Positions 1-6,261 of a stretch of DNA of 9,086 nt are shown here, in pieces. A model generated the notes under the pieces. It saw only the letters and a list, made by a program, of their open reading frames with translations. It was not told the DNA's origin and ran no database searches. The DNA comes from Nanobdellota archaeon (lineage in GTDB: Archaea; Nanobdellota; Nanobdellia; Woesearchaeales; BS150m-G63): assembly GCA_023137655.1 (NCBI GenBank), contig JAGLOT010000015.1, positions 1 through 9,086 on the forward strand. The letters are read 5' to 3'. A program made the position numbers and the translations under genes. Each line of letters begins with the position of its first letter. Position 1 is the stretch's first letter.

Positions 1-1
1 A

Positions 2-346
2 TTGATTGAGCATTTTGCTGGGAAATTCCCATTATGGATAAGTCCAAATCAAATTAAGATTATTACTGTAACAAATAAATGTGATGACTTTGCAAAAAAA
101 ATTGAGAAGAAGTTTAGAGCTGAAAGTTTTAGGGTTGAAGCAGATTATAGAAATGAATCAATTGGTAAAAAAGTAAGGGAAGCAAGGAATGCTAGATTTA
201 ATTATATTATTACAATTGGTGAGAAAGAAGTTGAGAAGAAGAATCTTGCTGTTAAGAGTCGGAATGGTGAGATGAAGTTTGACGTTAATGTTGATGATTT
301 CTTGAAAGAATTAAAAGTTGAAGTTGAAAAGAAAGAGATTAATTAA
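2..346 (+). CDS. thrS: Threonyl-tRNA synthetase, C-terminal anticodon-binding domain (5' partial)
   Basis: This is the last 114 or so residues of threonyl-tRNA synthetase, the cytosolic enzyme that charges tRNA-Thr. The opening residues, IEHFAGKFPLWISPNQIKI, are the characteristic ThrRS junction between the catalytic core (motif 3 lies off the window) and the anticodon-binding (HGTP_anticodon) domain. The rest follows the fold of that domain: a beta strand (IKIITVTN), a helix with DDFAKKIEKKF, then VEADYRNESIGKKVREARNARFNYIITIGEKE, the usual conserved heart of the domain. The reading frame is open to the left edge, so the TTG at position 2 is not a start. A short acidic/basic tail ends at TAA, followed at once by a T6 run. 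Related class II synthetases (ProRS, HisRS, GlyRS) share the domain, but the HFAGKFPLW signature favours ThrRS strongly. Confidence 0.92.
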   Translation: MIEHFAGKFPLWISPNQIKIITVTNKCDDFAKKIEKKFRAESFRVEADYRNESIGKKVREARNARFNYIITIGEKEVEKKNLAVKSRNGEMKFDVNVDDFLKELKVEVEKKEIN

Positions 347-352
347 TTTTTT
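347..352 (+). terminator. T6 tract after thrS
   Basis: Six T residues follow directly after the thrS stop codon, with no strong hairpin before them. Archaeal intrinsic termination depends mainly on such U-tracts. The end of the tract runs into the outer arm of the repeats that flank the Fic gene. Confidence 0.45.
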
Positions 353-383
353 AGATGTCTACACAATTGATTAAATGTAGACA
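349..383. repeat. Upstream inverted pair TGTCTACA-N12-TGTAGACA
   Basis: Two perfect 8-nt arms, TGTCTACA at 356-363 and TGTAGACA at 376-383, face each other across 12 nt, giving a 20-nt centre-to-centre distance (about two DNA turns). The left arm extends outward to TTTTAGATGTCTACA (349-363), which matches the reverse complement of 1388-1402 on the far side of the Fic gene in 14 of 15 positions. The pair lies upstream of the Fic TATA box, so it is probably outside the Fic mRNA and acts as DNA rather than RNA. Confidence 0.85.
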
Positions 384-397
384 CTTCTAACAAAAGT

Positions 398-405
398 TTT
401 AAATA
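398..405 (+). promoter_or_regulatory. TATA box of the Fic gene
   Basis: TTTAAATA is preceded by an A-rich BRE-like stretch (ACAAAAG). Its centre lies about 26 nt before the ATG at 428, the usual distance from an archaeal TATA box to the transcription start, so the mRNA is predicted to be leaderless. No Shine-Dalgarno site precedes the ATG, which agrees with this. Confidence 0.65.
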
Positions 406-415
406 TGTAGACACT
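406..415 (+). promoter_or_regulatory. Third TGTAGACA copy, putative operator between TATA box and start
   Basis: TGTAGACACT abuts the Fic TATA box and lies before the predicted start of transcription. It is the same 10-mer as at 376-385, in the same orientation, exactly 30 nt further on. Archaeal repressors commonly bind at this place to block RNA polymerase recruitment. The operator role is inferred from position only; the binding protein is not known. Confidence 0.55.
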
Positions 416-427
416 ATATTATCCTAT

Positions 428-1366
428 ATGTATATTGAAAAAAGAAAAGAAGGTAAAAAAATAAGGTACTTCTTAGCACATTCCTATAGGGAAGGAAAGA
501 AAGTTCATAAATTTAGAAAATTACTTGGACTAAACCTTAGCCCTAAAAAACTGAAAGAAAGAAGAAATATTGCAGAAAAACTTATTCTTGAAGAAATTCA
601 TAAATATAAAATTATTAAGAGTCCTTTAGATATTAAACTATCTGTTGAAGAAATTACAAATCTAAAAAAATTAGAAAAGAAAATTCCATTAGAAATAAAC
701 CATTTATCTGAAAAAGATTGGGCTAATTTCTCTAAACTATTTACCTATAACACAAATGCTATAGAAGGAAGCAAATTAACTAAAAAAGAAGTTAAAGAGA
801 TTCTAGATGAAGATAAGTGGCCAGATAAATCAAAAGAAGATATAGCAGAAGCCTTTGGTGTAGATGAAGCTATAATGTATATAAGAAAAACAAAAGAACA
901 CATATCATTAAAATTAATAAAAGATATTCATAAAATTGTGTTTAAGAATTCCAAATCTTTTGCAGGTAAAACAAGAAAAAAAGGAGAAGAAGTTGTTATA
1001 TTTGGTGGAAATGGGATAGTTGTTCATGAAGGTGCCCCACAAACAAGAGTAATTTACTTACTCAAAGAATTAATTGAATGGTATTCTAAAAATAAAGATA
1101 AATATCCGGGTTTAGTTTTAGCTGCGGTTATCCATAATCAATTTGAAAATATCCATCCATTTGCAGATGGAAATGGTAGGGTTGGTAGGATATTAATGAA
1201 TAATATTTTAATTAAACATGGTTTGCCCCCCATTAATATAAACCTTAAAAACAGATTTGAGTATTATGAAACCTTGCAGGAGTTTGAGAATAATCAAAAT
1301 ATTAAGCCAACATTAGATTTATTTTTAAAAGAGTACAAGAAATTAAAAGAAGATTTGAAAAAGTAA
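428..1366 (+). CDS. Fic-domain protein (predicted AMP-transferase) with N-terminal inhibitory motif
   Basis: The protein (312 aa) carries a canonical Fic motif, HPFADGNGRVGR at residues 243-254. The family uses its His as catalytic base and the Asp/Asn/Arg residues to bind Mg and nucleotide, usually to transfer AMP from ATP to hydroxyl groups of target proteins. Residues about 95-125 form the Fic N-terminal region, with TNAIEG (109-114) matching the (S/T)xxxE(G/N) inhibitory helix whose Glu blocks productive ATP binding; this suggests a class II, self-inhibited enzyme. The flap region lies near residues 186-201 (EEVVIFGGNGIVVH). Residues 1-60 are strongly basic (MYIEKRKEGKKIRYF...YREGKKVHKFRKLLG) and unclassified; they could bind DNA, but that is a guess. 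There is no signal peptide or membrane segment. No antitoxin partner is adjacent. The gene stands alone between two housekeeping genes and is bracketed by TGTAGACA repeats. The target protein is unknown. Confidence 0.9.
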   Translation: MYIEKRKEGKKIRYFLAHSYREGKKVHKFRKLLGLNLSPKKLKERRNIAEKLILEEIHKYKIIKSPLDIKLSVEEITNLKKLEKKIPLEINHLSEKDWANFSKLFTYNTNAIEGSKLTKKEVKEILDEDKWPDKSKEDIAEAFGVDEAIMYIRKTKEHISLKLIKDIHKIVFKNSKSFAGKTRKKGEEVVIFGGNGIVVHEGAPQTRVIYLLKELIEWYSKNKDKYPGLVLAAVIHNQFENIHPFADGNGRVGRILMNNILIKHGLPPININLKNRFEYYETLQEFENNQNIKPTLDLFLKEYKKLKEDLKK

Positions 1367-1367
1367 G

Positions 1368-1402
1368 TGTCTACATTTTAATGGTTTTGTAGACACCTAA
1401 AA
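1368..1402. repeat. Downstream inverted pair TGTCTACA-N12-TGTAGACA
   Basis: TGTCTACA at 1368-1375 begins one base after the Fic stop codon, and TGTAGACA follows at 1388-1395. Spacer length (12 nt) and arm orientation are the same as in the upstream pair, but the spacer sequence differs. This argues for conserved geometry rather than a simple duplication. The right arm extends to TGTAGACACCTAAAA, pairing with 349-363 in 14 of 15 positions. The pair would form a hairpin in the Fic 3' UTR, and its right arm lies about 35 nt upstream of the SRP54 TATA box. Confidence 0.85.
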
Positions 1403-1430
1403 CAATCTAAAATTAAAATAATCCTATAAT

Positions 1431-1438
1431 TTTATAAA
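1431..1438 (+). promoter_or_regulatory. TATA box of SRP54 unit
   Basis: TTTATAAA is centred about 26 nt before the ATG at 1461, which predicts a leaderless or nearly leaderless transcript. An ATG at 1453 is in another frame and stops after five codons. The downstream Fic-associated repeat pair lies just upstream of this promoter. Confidence 0.65.
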
Positions 1439-1460
1439 TGAAATTCTATTTTATGGCAGT

Positions 1461-2810
1461 ATGGTATTAGAAAAACTCGGAAATAGCTTGAAAGATACAT
1501 TAAATAAGGTAGCAAAAGCTGTATTTGTCGACGATAAGCTATTGAATGAGCTGGTGAAGGATATCCAGAAGGCATTATTACAGTCAGATGTAAATGTAAA
1601 ACTAGTTTTTGAACTTACTAATACAATTAAAAAGAGGGCAAAGGAAGAAGATTTACCCAGAGGATTAACCAAAAAAGAGCAATTAATCAAGATTATTCAT
1701 GAAGAACTTGTTAATTTTATTGGCGGTTCTGATAATAAGATAAATATCAAGAAAACTCCATTCAAAATAATGATGGTTGGTTTATTTGGGAATGGTAAAA
1801 CAACTACTTCTGGTAAACTGGCTAAGTATTATAGTAAAAGAGGGCATAAAGTAGCATTAGTCGGTTTAGACGTCCATAGACCTGCAGCAATGGACCAATT
1901 AGAGCAAGTGGGTCAAAGTGTTAAGGTTGATACTTTTATTGATAAAAAAGAGAAAAATGCCCTTAAAATTTGGAAAAAATATCAAGAAAAGGTTGAGAAA
2001 GATTATGATTTAATTATTGTGGATACTGCAGGAAGAGATGCTTTATCTGATGATTTAATTGAAGAAATTGAATCCATCACTAAATCCATTAAACCTGATG
2101 AGGTATTATTGATTATTGGTGGCGATGTTGGGCAAACTGCCCAGAAGCAAGCACAGCAATTCCATGATAGTTGTGGCGTTACAGGCGTTGTTGCTACAAA
2201 AATGGATGGTACTGCTAAAGGTGGTGGTGCTTTAACTGCTTGTGCTGCTACAGATGCACCCATCAAATTCCTAGGTGTTGGAGAAAGAATGGATGACTTG
2301 GAAGAGTTTAATCCAGAAAGATTTGTTGGTAGATTACTTGGTATGGGTGATATTGAAGCTTTATTAGAAAAAGCAAAAGAAGCTATTAGTGAAGAAGAAG
2401 CTGAAGATTTAAGTAAAAAATTGATTAAAGGAGAATTTAATCTTATTGATCTTTATGAACAAACAAAGGCTATGAAGAAAATGGGACCTCTGAGTAAAGT
2501 GATGGAAATGATTCCTGGTATGGGAAATATCAAAATGCCAAAAGAAGTTCTTCAAGGACAAGAAGTTAAATTAGATAAATGGCGATATATGATGGACTCC
2601 ATGACTAAATCAGAATTAGAAGATCCCAGTATTATGAGTGGTAAAAGAGTTGAAAGAATTGCAAATGGTGCAGGGGTTAAAGTTTCTGAAGTTAGAGAAT
2701 TAATTAAGCAATATACTATGAGTAAGAAGATGATGAAAAAATTCCAAGGTAAGAAAGGAATGAAGAATATGGAAAGCATGATGAAGGGTATGGGAAATGC
2801 CAAGTTCTAG
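1461..2810 (+). CDS. srp54: Signal recognition particle 54 kDa subunit (SRP54/Ffh)
   Basis: This is the SRP GTPase that binds 7S RNA and the signal sequences of nascent chains and docks with FtsY at the membrane. At 449 aa it is full length. The N domain covers residues 1-90. The G domain shows the P-loop GLFGNGKTT (107-115), DVHRPAA (137-143; most relatives have DTYRPAA), DTAGR (188-192), TKMDG (246-250) and GVGE (272-275). The methionine-rich M domain starts near 295, and residues 393-418 (SGKRVERIANGAG...) hold the helix-turn-helix that binds SRP RNA. The P-loop Phe109 and Asn111 differ from the usual GLQGSGKTT. The start MVLEKLGNSLKDTL is typical of archaeal SRP54. The next gene overlaps its last 14 nt, so the two are probably co-transcribed. 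Confidence 0.97.
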   Translation: MVLEKLGNSLKDTLNKVAKAVFVDDKLLNELVKDIQKALLQSDVNVKLVFELTNTIKKRAKEEDLPRGLTKKEQLIKIIHEELVNFIGGSDNKINIKKTPFKIMMVGLFGNGKTTTSGKLAKYYSKRGHKVALVGLDVHRPAAMDQLEQVGQSVKVDTFIDKKEKNALKIWKKYQEKVEKDYDLIIVDTAGRDALSDDLIEEIESITKSIKPDEVLLIIGGDVGQTAQKQAQQFHDSCGVTGVVATKMDGTAKGGGALTACAATDAPIKFLGVGERMDDLEEFNPERFVGRLLGMGDIEALLEKAKEAISEEEAEDLSKKLIKGEFNLIDLYEQTKAMKKMGPLSKVMEMIPGMGNIKMPKEVLQGQEVKLDKWRYMMDSMTKSELEDPSIMSGKRVERIANGAGVKVSEVRELIKQYTMSKKMMKKFQGKKGMKNMESMMKGMGNAKF

Positions 2811-4086
2811 TTCTAAAATTAAAATGTTTATTCAAAATAGAAAAAATCAAACTATTTGTGTACTAATTGAAACTTCTCAAAAACAAAAAGGACTTGTTTT
2901 TATAGCACATGGATTGAGCGGTTCAAAAGATGAAATCCATATTAAACTTTTTGGAGAATCATTTAAAGAAAAGGGATTTTCTGTAGTGTGGTTTGATTGT
3001 ACAAACACCTTAGGTGAAAGTGATGGAAATTTTGAAAATGCAACTACTACTAATTATTATGAGGATTTAGAAGATGTTATTAATTGGGCTAAGGATCAGA
3101 AATGGTATCAAGAACCATTTTGGTTATGTGGACATAGTTTGGGTGGATTAAATATCTCAAAATATGCAAAAGAAAATCCCAATAAAGTTAAAGGAATAAT
3201 TCCTGCTTCTCCAACAATTAGTGCAAATGTAATAAAAAGAAAATCCGAACATCTTGTTAAAAAAATAGATGGTGTTTCTTGGAGATTTATGCCTGGCTTA
3301 AAACCAAATGAAATTGTGAAGCTTAGATGGGATAATTTTATTAATGACTTGGAGAGGTATAATCTTGATGATTATTTGTCTAAATTAAAGATGCCTCTTT
3401 TAATAATGATTGGTGAGAGAGAAAATTATTATCTGCCCCCATTAAAAGAAATCTGTGAAAAATATAACATTAATCTTAAAATTATAAAAAATGCCCAACA
3501 TGTTTACACAGGGGATGAACAATTTAAGGAAATTAAAGGATTTATATATGAATTTATTGATAAATCTCAATTCTTGGGCAATCATCCTGAAGAAGTTATT
3601 GATAGAGTAGATGATAACGATAATGTGATTGGTCAAATGACCCGGGCAGAAAAAGAAAATAGTTCTTATAATTTCAGAATCTCATTAATTTTGGTCTCTA
3701 ATTCAAAAGGTAAACTTCTTTTAGGTAAGCGGCCAATGCATAGAGTGCACTCCCCAGGTAAATGGGCAGTTTTTGGTGGCCATGTAAATGCTGGAGAAAG
3801 TTATGAAGCAGCTGCAATAAGGGAATTAGAAGAAGAATTAGGGTTCAAGGGGGATGTTAAATTATTAGGAAAATTTGATAGGTTTAATTCTAAGGGAAGT
3901 AAGGTGTTTGATAGTATTTTTCATATAGAAAAAGATGATGGGTTTATTCCAGATAAAAGAGAAATTGAAGAATTAAAGTTTTTTTCAAAAACAGATGTGG
4001 ATAGATTAATTAAGGAAAAATCAGAACTGTTTGCAGGCCCATTTATTGATGGATGGAAATTCCTTAAAAAGAATAATTTGATTTGA
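2797..4086 (+). CDS. Alpha/beta-hydrolase fused to Nudix hydrolase
   Basis: This 429-aa cytosolic protein holds two enzyme domains. Residues 1-255 are an alpha/beta-hydrolase of the S33/dienelactone-hydrolase-like type: HG at 38-39 (oxyanion region), nucleophile elbow GHSLGG at 112-117 with Ser114, an acid position in IGEREN (205-210) where Glu seems to replace the common Asp, and His235 in AQHVY. Residues 262-429 are a Nudix domain: entry segment EEVIDRVDDNDNVIGQMTRAE, then a perfect Nudix box GX5EX7REUXEEXGU at 328-350. The layout resembles YfcD/IPP-isomerase-like Nudix proteins, but the Cys of the isomerase active site is absent (HSPGKWAVFGGHV), so a pyrophosphohydrolase is more likely. 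The ATG at 2797 has a GAAGGG site 8 nt upstream; the alternative ATG at 2824 has none. It overlaps the SRP54 gene end. Substrates are not evident. Confidence 0.88.
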   Translation: MPSSSSKIKMFIQNRKNQTICVLIETSQKQKGLVFIAHGLSGSKDEIHIKLFGESFKEKGFSVVWFDCTNTLGESDGNFENATTTNYYEDLEDVINWAKDQKWYQEPFWLCGHSLGGLNISKYAKENPNKVKGIIPASPTISANVIKRKSEHLVKKIDGVSWRFMPGLKPNEIVKLRWDNFINDLERYNLDDYLSKLKMPLLIMIGERENYYLPPLKEICEKYNINLKIIKNAQHVYTGDEQFKEIKGFIYEFIDKSQFLGNHPEEVIDRVDDNDNVIGQMTRAEKENSSYNFRISLILVSNSKGKLLLGKRPMHRVHSPGKWAVFGGHVNAGESYEAAAIRELEEELGFKGDVKLLGKFDRFNSKGSKVFDSIFHIEKDDGFIPDKREIEELKFFSKTDVDRLIKEKSELFAGPFIDGWKFLKKNNLI

Positions 4087-4129
4087 ATTATTAATTCTGA
4101 GTGTAATATCACTACTCTTAAGGGCTAAA

Positions 4130-4137
4130 TTTATAAA
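4130..4137 (+). promoter_or_regulatory. TATA box of the orphan helical protein gene
   Basis: TTTATAAA is centred 26 nt before the ATG at 4160; a leaderless transcript is predicted. A T7 run at 4143-4149, between box and start, could also terminate read-through from the hydrolase-Nudix gene. Confidence 0.6.
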
Positions 4138-4159
4138 GGGTCTTTTTTTATTCATTATT

Positions 4160-4987
4160 ATGTCAATTGATGATTATTGTACTAATTGTAATTTAGACCC
4201 TGCAATAAGATTATCTCAAGAAGATAATTGGAAGGAATTAAGTCAAATTGAAAAACAAGAAACATCCGAAGCAATATTAAAACGTTCTAATAGCGTCTCT
4301 AGTTTGCATTTATCAGATATTATTGGTATTCTTAAAGTAGCTTATGATCCTTCTCGTCCTAGCAGAAATACTCAAATCCCAGTGAATGGTAATAAATTAC
4401 TTTATTTTTACAATGAAGCATTAGAAAAAGCAGAAACAGATCAAAACACTTTCAAAAGAAATGATGAGGGGTATTATTCAAAAGAAGCAATGGGGGAACG
4501 AACTGCACTTTTATTAAGGTTCAAGGGTGCATTACTTATTGATTTATATTCACTCGGTAGAAAGACTAATAAAGAAAATTTTGAATTACTTAATCAAGGA
4601 ATAAATTCACTTGAAAAATCTCTTACACAAAATTATAATAATCCACGTTTAAGAGCAGAAACATATGTTACTTTAGCTTCTGGATTAGAAAATGAATTTA
4701 AATTTAAACCAGGAATAAGAGATAATGAAACATTAAGAAAGAGATGGGTTAAAAAAATGGTGAATTGTTATTCTACAGCTATTCAAGTTTTAACATCTGA
4801 TGAAAAAGACTGGAGCTGTCTTATTAGTAAATATCAATCGAAAATTGCTGAGGTGGAGTCTTTAAAAGAAAAAATAAGAAAAAATAAAGGTAATATTAAA
4901 ACGCCAAAAAGACATAAACAGGGGCATGACCCTAGACCAGTATCTAGAGCAGCTAAACGTAAAAGGGCTATTTTTGGAAGAAATTAA
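4160..4987 (+). CDS. Unrecognised helical protein with CxxC start and basic tail
   Basis: I do not recognise this 275-aa protein. Its start is fixed by a TATA box 26 nt upstream. It opens with DDYCTNC, a CxxC pair at residues 7-10; only two other Cys occur (203 and 220), so a full zinc site within one chain is uncertain. The body is predicted to be all helical, with TPR-like stretches: residues 79-92 (KLLYFYNEALEKAE), 112-131 (GERTALLLRFKGALLIDLYS), 141-157 (FELLNQGINSLEKSLTQ), 163-180 (RLRAETYVTLASGLENEF) and 193-212 (RKRWVKKMVNCYSTAIQVLT). Such solenoids usually bind peptides or proteins. The last 35 residues (241-275) are rich in Lys, Arg and Pro with hardly any acidic residue, which suggests a disordered nucleic-acid-binding tail. 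No signal peptide or membrane segment is visible. It has its own promoter and is not tightly linked to a neighbour. Confidence 0.8.
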   Translation: MSIDDYCTNCNLDPAIRLSQEDNWKELSQIEKQETSEAILKRSNSVSSLHLSDIIGILKVAYDPSRPSRNTQIPVNGNKLLYFYNEALEKAETDQNTFKRNDEGYYSKEAMGERTALLLRFKGALLIDLYSLGRKTNKENFELLNQGINSLEKSLTQNYNNPRLRAETYVTLASGLENEFKFKPGIRDNETLRKRWVKKMVNCYSTAIQVLTSDEKDWSCLISKYQSKIAEVESLKEKIRKNKGNIKTPKRHKQGHDPRPVSRAAKRKRAIFGRN

Positions 4988-4995
4988 CATTAATA

Positions 4996-5005
4996 TTTAT
5001 AAATA
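4996..5005 (+). promoter_or_regulatory. TATA box of the cytidylate kinase gene
   Basis: TTTATAAATA lies right after the preceding stop codon and about 30 nt before the ATG at 5030. A leader of only a few nucleotides is predicted; no Shine-Dalgarno site is present. Confidence 0.6.
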
Positions 5006-5029
5006 TGTACAAGTTATTATTTCTATAAA

Positions 5030-5584
5030 ATGATTATATCAATAACTGGAGATCAAGGTTCTGGAAAAAGTACAGTTGGAAAATTATTAGCTAAAAAACT
5101 TAATTTTAACTACTATTACACTGGTGGTTATATGAGAAAAATGGCTGAAAATTATGATATGACTTTTGAAGAGTTTGCTAAATATGCAATAACCCATAAG
5201 GAAATTGATTTAGAACTTGATGAATGGCAATCCCAAATTGGGAAAAAAGAAGATAACTTGATTATGGATGGGCATATTGCTTGGCACTTTATTCCTAGTT
5301 CTATTAAAGTTTTCTTAAAATGTAATGAGGAAATTGCTGCAAAAAGAATATTTAATGATAAATCTTCTAATCGAAAGAAAGAAACTAAAGTTGCAAATAT
5401 AAATGAAAAAAAAGAGCAAATTAGAATGAGAAGAGGGTCTGAAAAAATAAGATATAATAGATTTTATAATATTGAAATTTATGATATGGATAATTATAAT
5501 ATAATTATTGATACTAGTAATATGAGTGCAGATGAAACTGTTGAAAGGATAGTTAAATTGTTAAAAAACTCGAAATACTTATAA
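5030..5584 (+). CDS. cmk: Cytidylate kinase, archaeal type
   Basis: This 184-aa P-loop kinase probably phosphorylates CMP/dCMP with ATP in the cytosol. The P-loop is GDQGSGKST at residues 7-15, just after the first strand, as in archaeal Cmk. TGGYMRKMAE (31-40) corresponds to the conserved Gly-x-x-x-Arg NMP-binding segment, followed by MTFEEFAKYA and EIDLELDEWQ, which are usual in this group. LIMDGHIAWHFIP (78-89) is the Walker-B-like strand. The C-terminal part RGSEKIRYNRFYNIEIYDMDNYNIIIDTSNMSADETV matches the family pattern of an RY...Y.I.I lid followed by the IDTS strand. Related small kinases (AAA_18, shikimate or adenylate kinase-like) are the alternative, but the combination of motifs favours Cmk. 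It is closely followed by the FKBP gene, whose TATA box overlaps this stop codon. Confidence 0.8.
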   Translation: MIISITGDQGSGKSTVGKLLAKKLNFNYYYTGGYMRKMAENYDMTFEEFAKYAITHKEIDLELDEWQSQIGKKEDNLIMDGHIAWHFIPSSIKVFLKCNEEIAAKRIFNDKSSNRKKETKVANINEKKEQIRMRRGSEKIRYNRFYNIEIYDMDNYNIIIDTSNMSADETVERIVKLLKNSKYL

Positions 5585-5587
5585 ATA
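5578..5587 (+). promoter_or_regulatory. TATA box of the FKBP gene, overlapping the cmk stop codon
   Basis: CTTATAAATA contains the TAA stop of cmk (5582-5584). Its centre is about 28 nt before the FKBP ATG at 5611. The FKBP gene therefore seems to have its own promoter although only 26 nt separate it from cmk. Confidence 0.55.
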
Positions 5588-5610
5588 AGCTTAGGCAATT
5601 TATTTCTAAA

Positions 5611-6261
5611 ATGGTAAAAATTCAAGAAAAAGACTTTATTGAGCTTGATTTTACAGGAAAAATCAAAGAAACAGGAGAAGTATTTGATACAACTCTTAAA
5701 TCAGTAGCAACAAAGAATAAATTAAATGATAAGGCAACATATAAGCCTGCTTTAGTTTGCATTGGTCAAGGAACAATATTTGCTAAATTAGAACAAGGAT
5801 TAATCGGGAAAGAACTTGATAAAGAATATACTATTGAATTAAATGCTGAAGAAGGATTTGGCAAAAAGAATGCTAAATTAATACAATTAATGCCTACATC
5901 TGTTTTCAAAAAAGAAAAGATTAACCCTCAAGTTGGTTTATTTGTAACTATAAATGATAAGATGGGGATAATTAGAACTATTAATGGTGGCAGATGTTTA
6001 GTTGATTTTAATCACCCATTATCTGGTAAAGATTTAGTTTATGAAATTAAACCTTTAAGGCAAATTACTGATAAAAAAGAACAGATTAATCACTTAATAA
6101 CAGCTGAATTAAGAATTGATAATTATAAATTAACAGGTAAGGAAGGTGAATTTCTAATTTCTTTTGAAAATAAAATTTCCAAGTTATTAACAGAAGCAAT
6201 GAGAACTGTTCTTATTAAGAATGTTAAAGATTTAACCGGCGAAACTGTTAAAATCAAGTAA
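5611..6261 (+). CDS. FKBP-type peptidyl-prolyl isomerase, SlyD-like with C-terminal extension
   Basis: This 216-aa cytosolic prolyl isomerase/chaperone speeds protein folding. Residues 6-30 (KDFIELDFTGKIKETGEVFDTT) and 50-85 (CIGQGTIFAKLEQGLIGKELDKEYTIELNAEEGFGKK) are the split FKBP fold; the second part holds the typical G-x-E-x-G-L-x-G type segment and the EGFG turn. Residues about 86-130 form the insert-in-flap chaperone domain seen in SlyD and archaeal FKBPs (LMPTSVFKKEKINPQVGLFV). VDFNHPLSGKDLVYEI (131-146) returns to the core and is the family signature. Residues 150-216 are a separate C-terminal region, as in the long archaeal FKBPs. There is no His-rich metal tail, signal peptide or membrane segment. 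It follows cmk on the same strand. Confidence 0.92.
   Translation: MVKIQEKDFIELDFTGKIKETGEVFDTTLKSVATKNKLNDKATYKPALVCIGQGTIFAKLEQGLIGKELDKEYTIELNAEEGFGKKNAKLIQLMPTSVFKKEKINPQVGLFVTINDKMGIIRTINGGRCLVDFNHPLSGKDLVYEIKPLRQITDKKEQINHLITAELRIDNYKLTGKEGEFLISFENKISKLLTEAMRTVLIKNVKDLTGETVKIK

Noticed and set aside
356..1395. CRISPR array or tandem repeat for the TGTAGACA copies.
   Set aside because: The unit is only 8 nt, copies occur in both orientations, spacing is not regular across the set, and a gene fills the centre.
2003..2266. Minus-strand open frames inside the SRP54 gene (also 1451-1690 and 2552-2803).
   Set aside because: They lie antisense to a strongly conserved gene, have no ribosome site or promoter, and their composition mirrors the codons of SRP54.
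3600..4086. Isopentenyl-diphosphate isomerase for the C-terminal half of the fusion.
   Set aside because: The entry segment looks similar, but the active-site Cys expected before the Nudix box is missing (HSPGKWAVFGGHV), so a Nudix pyrophosphohydrolase is the safer call.
3442..4112. Minus-strand open frames in the hydrolase-Nudix gene (3442-3636, 3921-4112).
   Set aside because: Low-complexity Ile/Phe/Asn-rich translations, antisense to conserved motifs, no initiation signals.
4099..4117. Weak hairpin (AGTG/CACT) after the hydrolase-Nudix gene as a terminator.
   Set aside because: The stem is four base pairs and is not followed directly by a T tract; the T7 at 4143-4149 is the better candidate.
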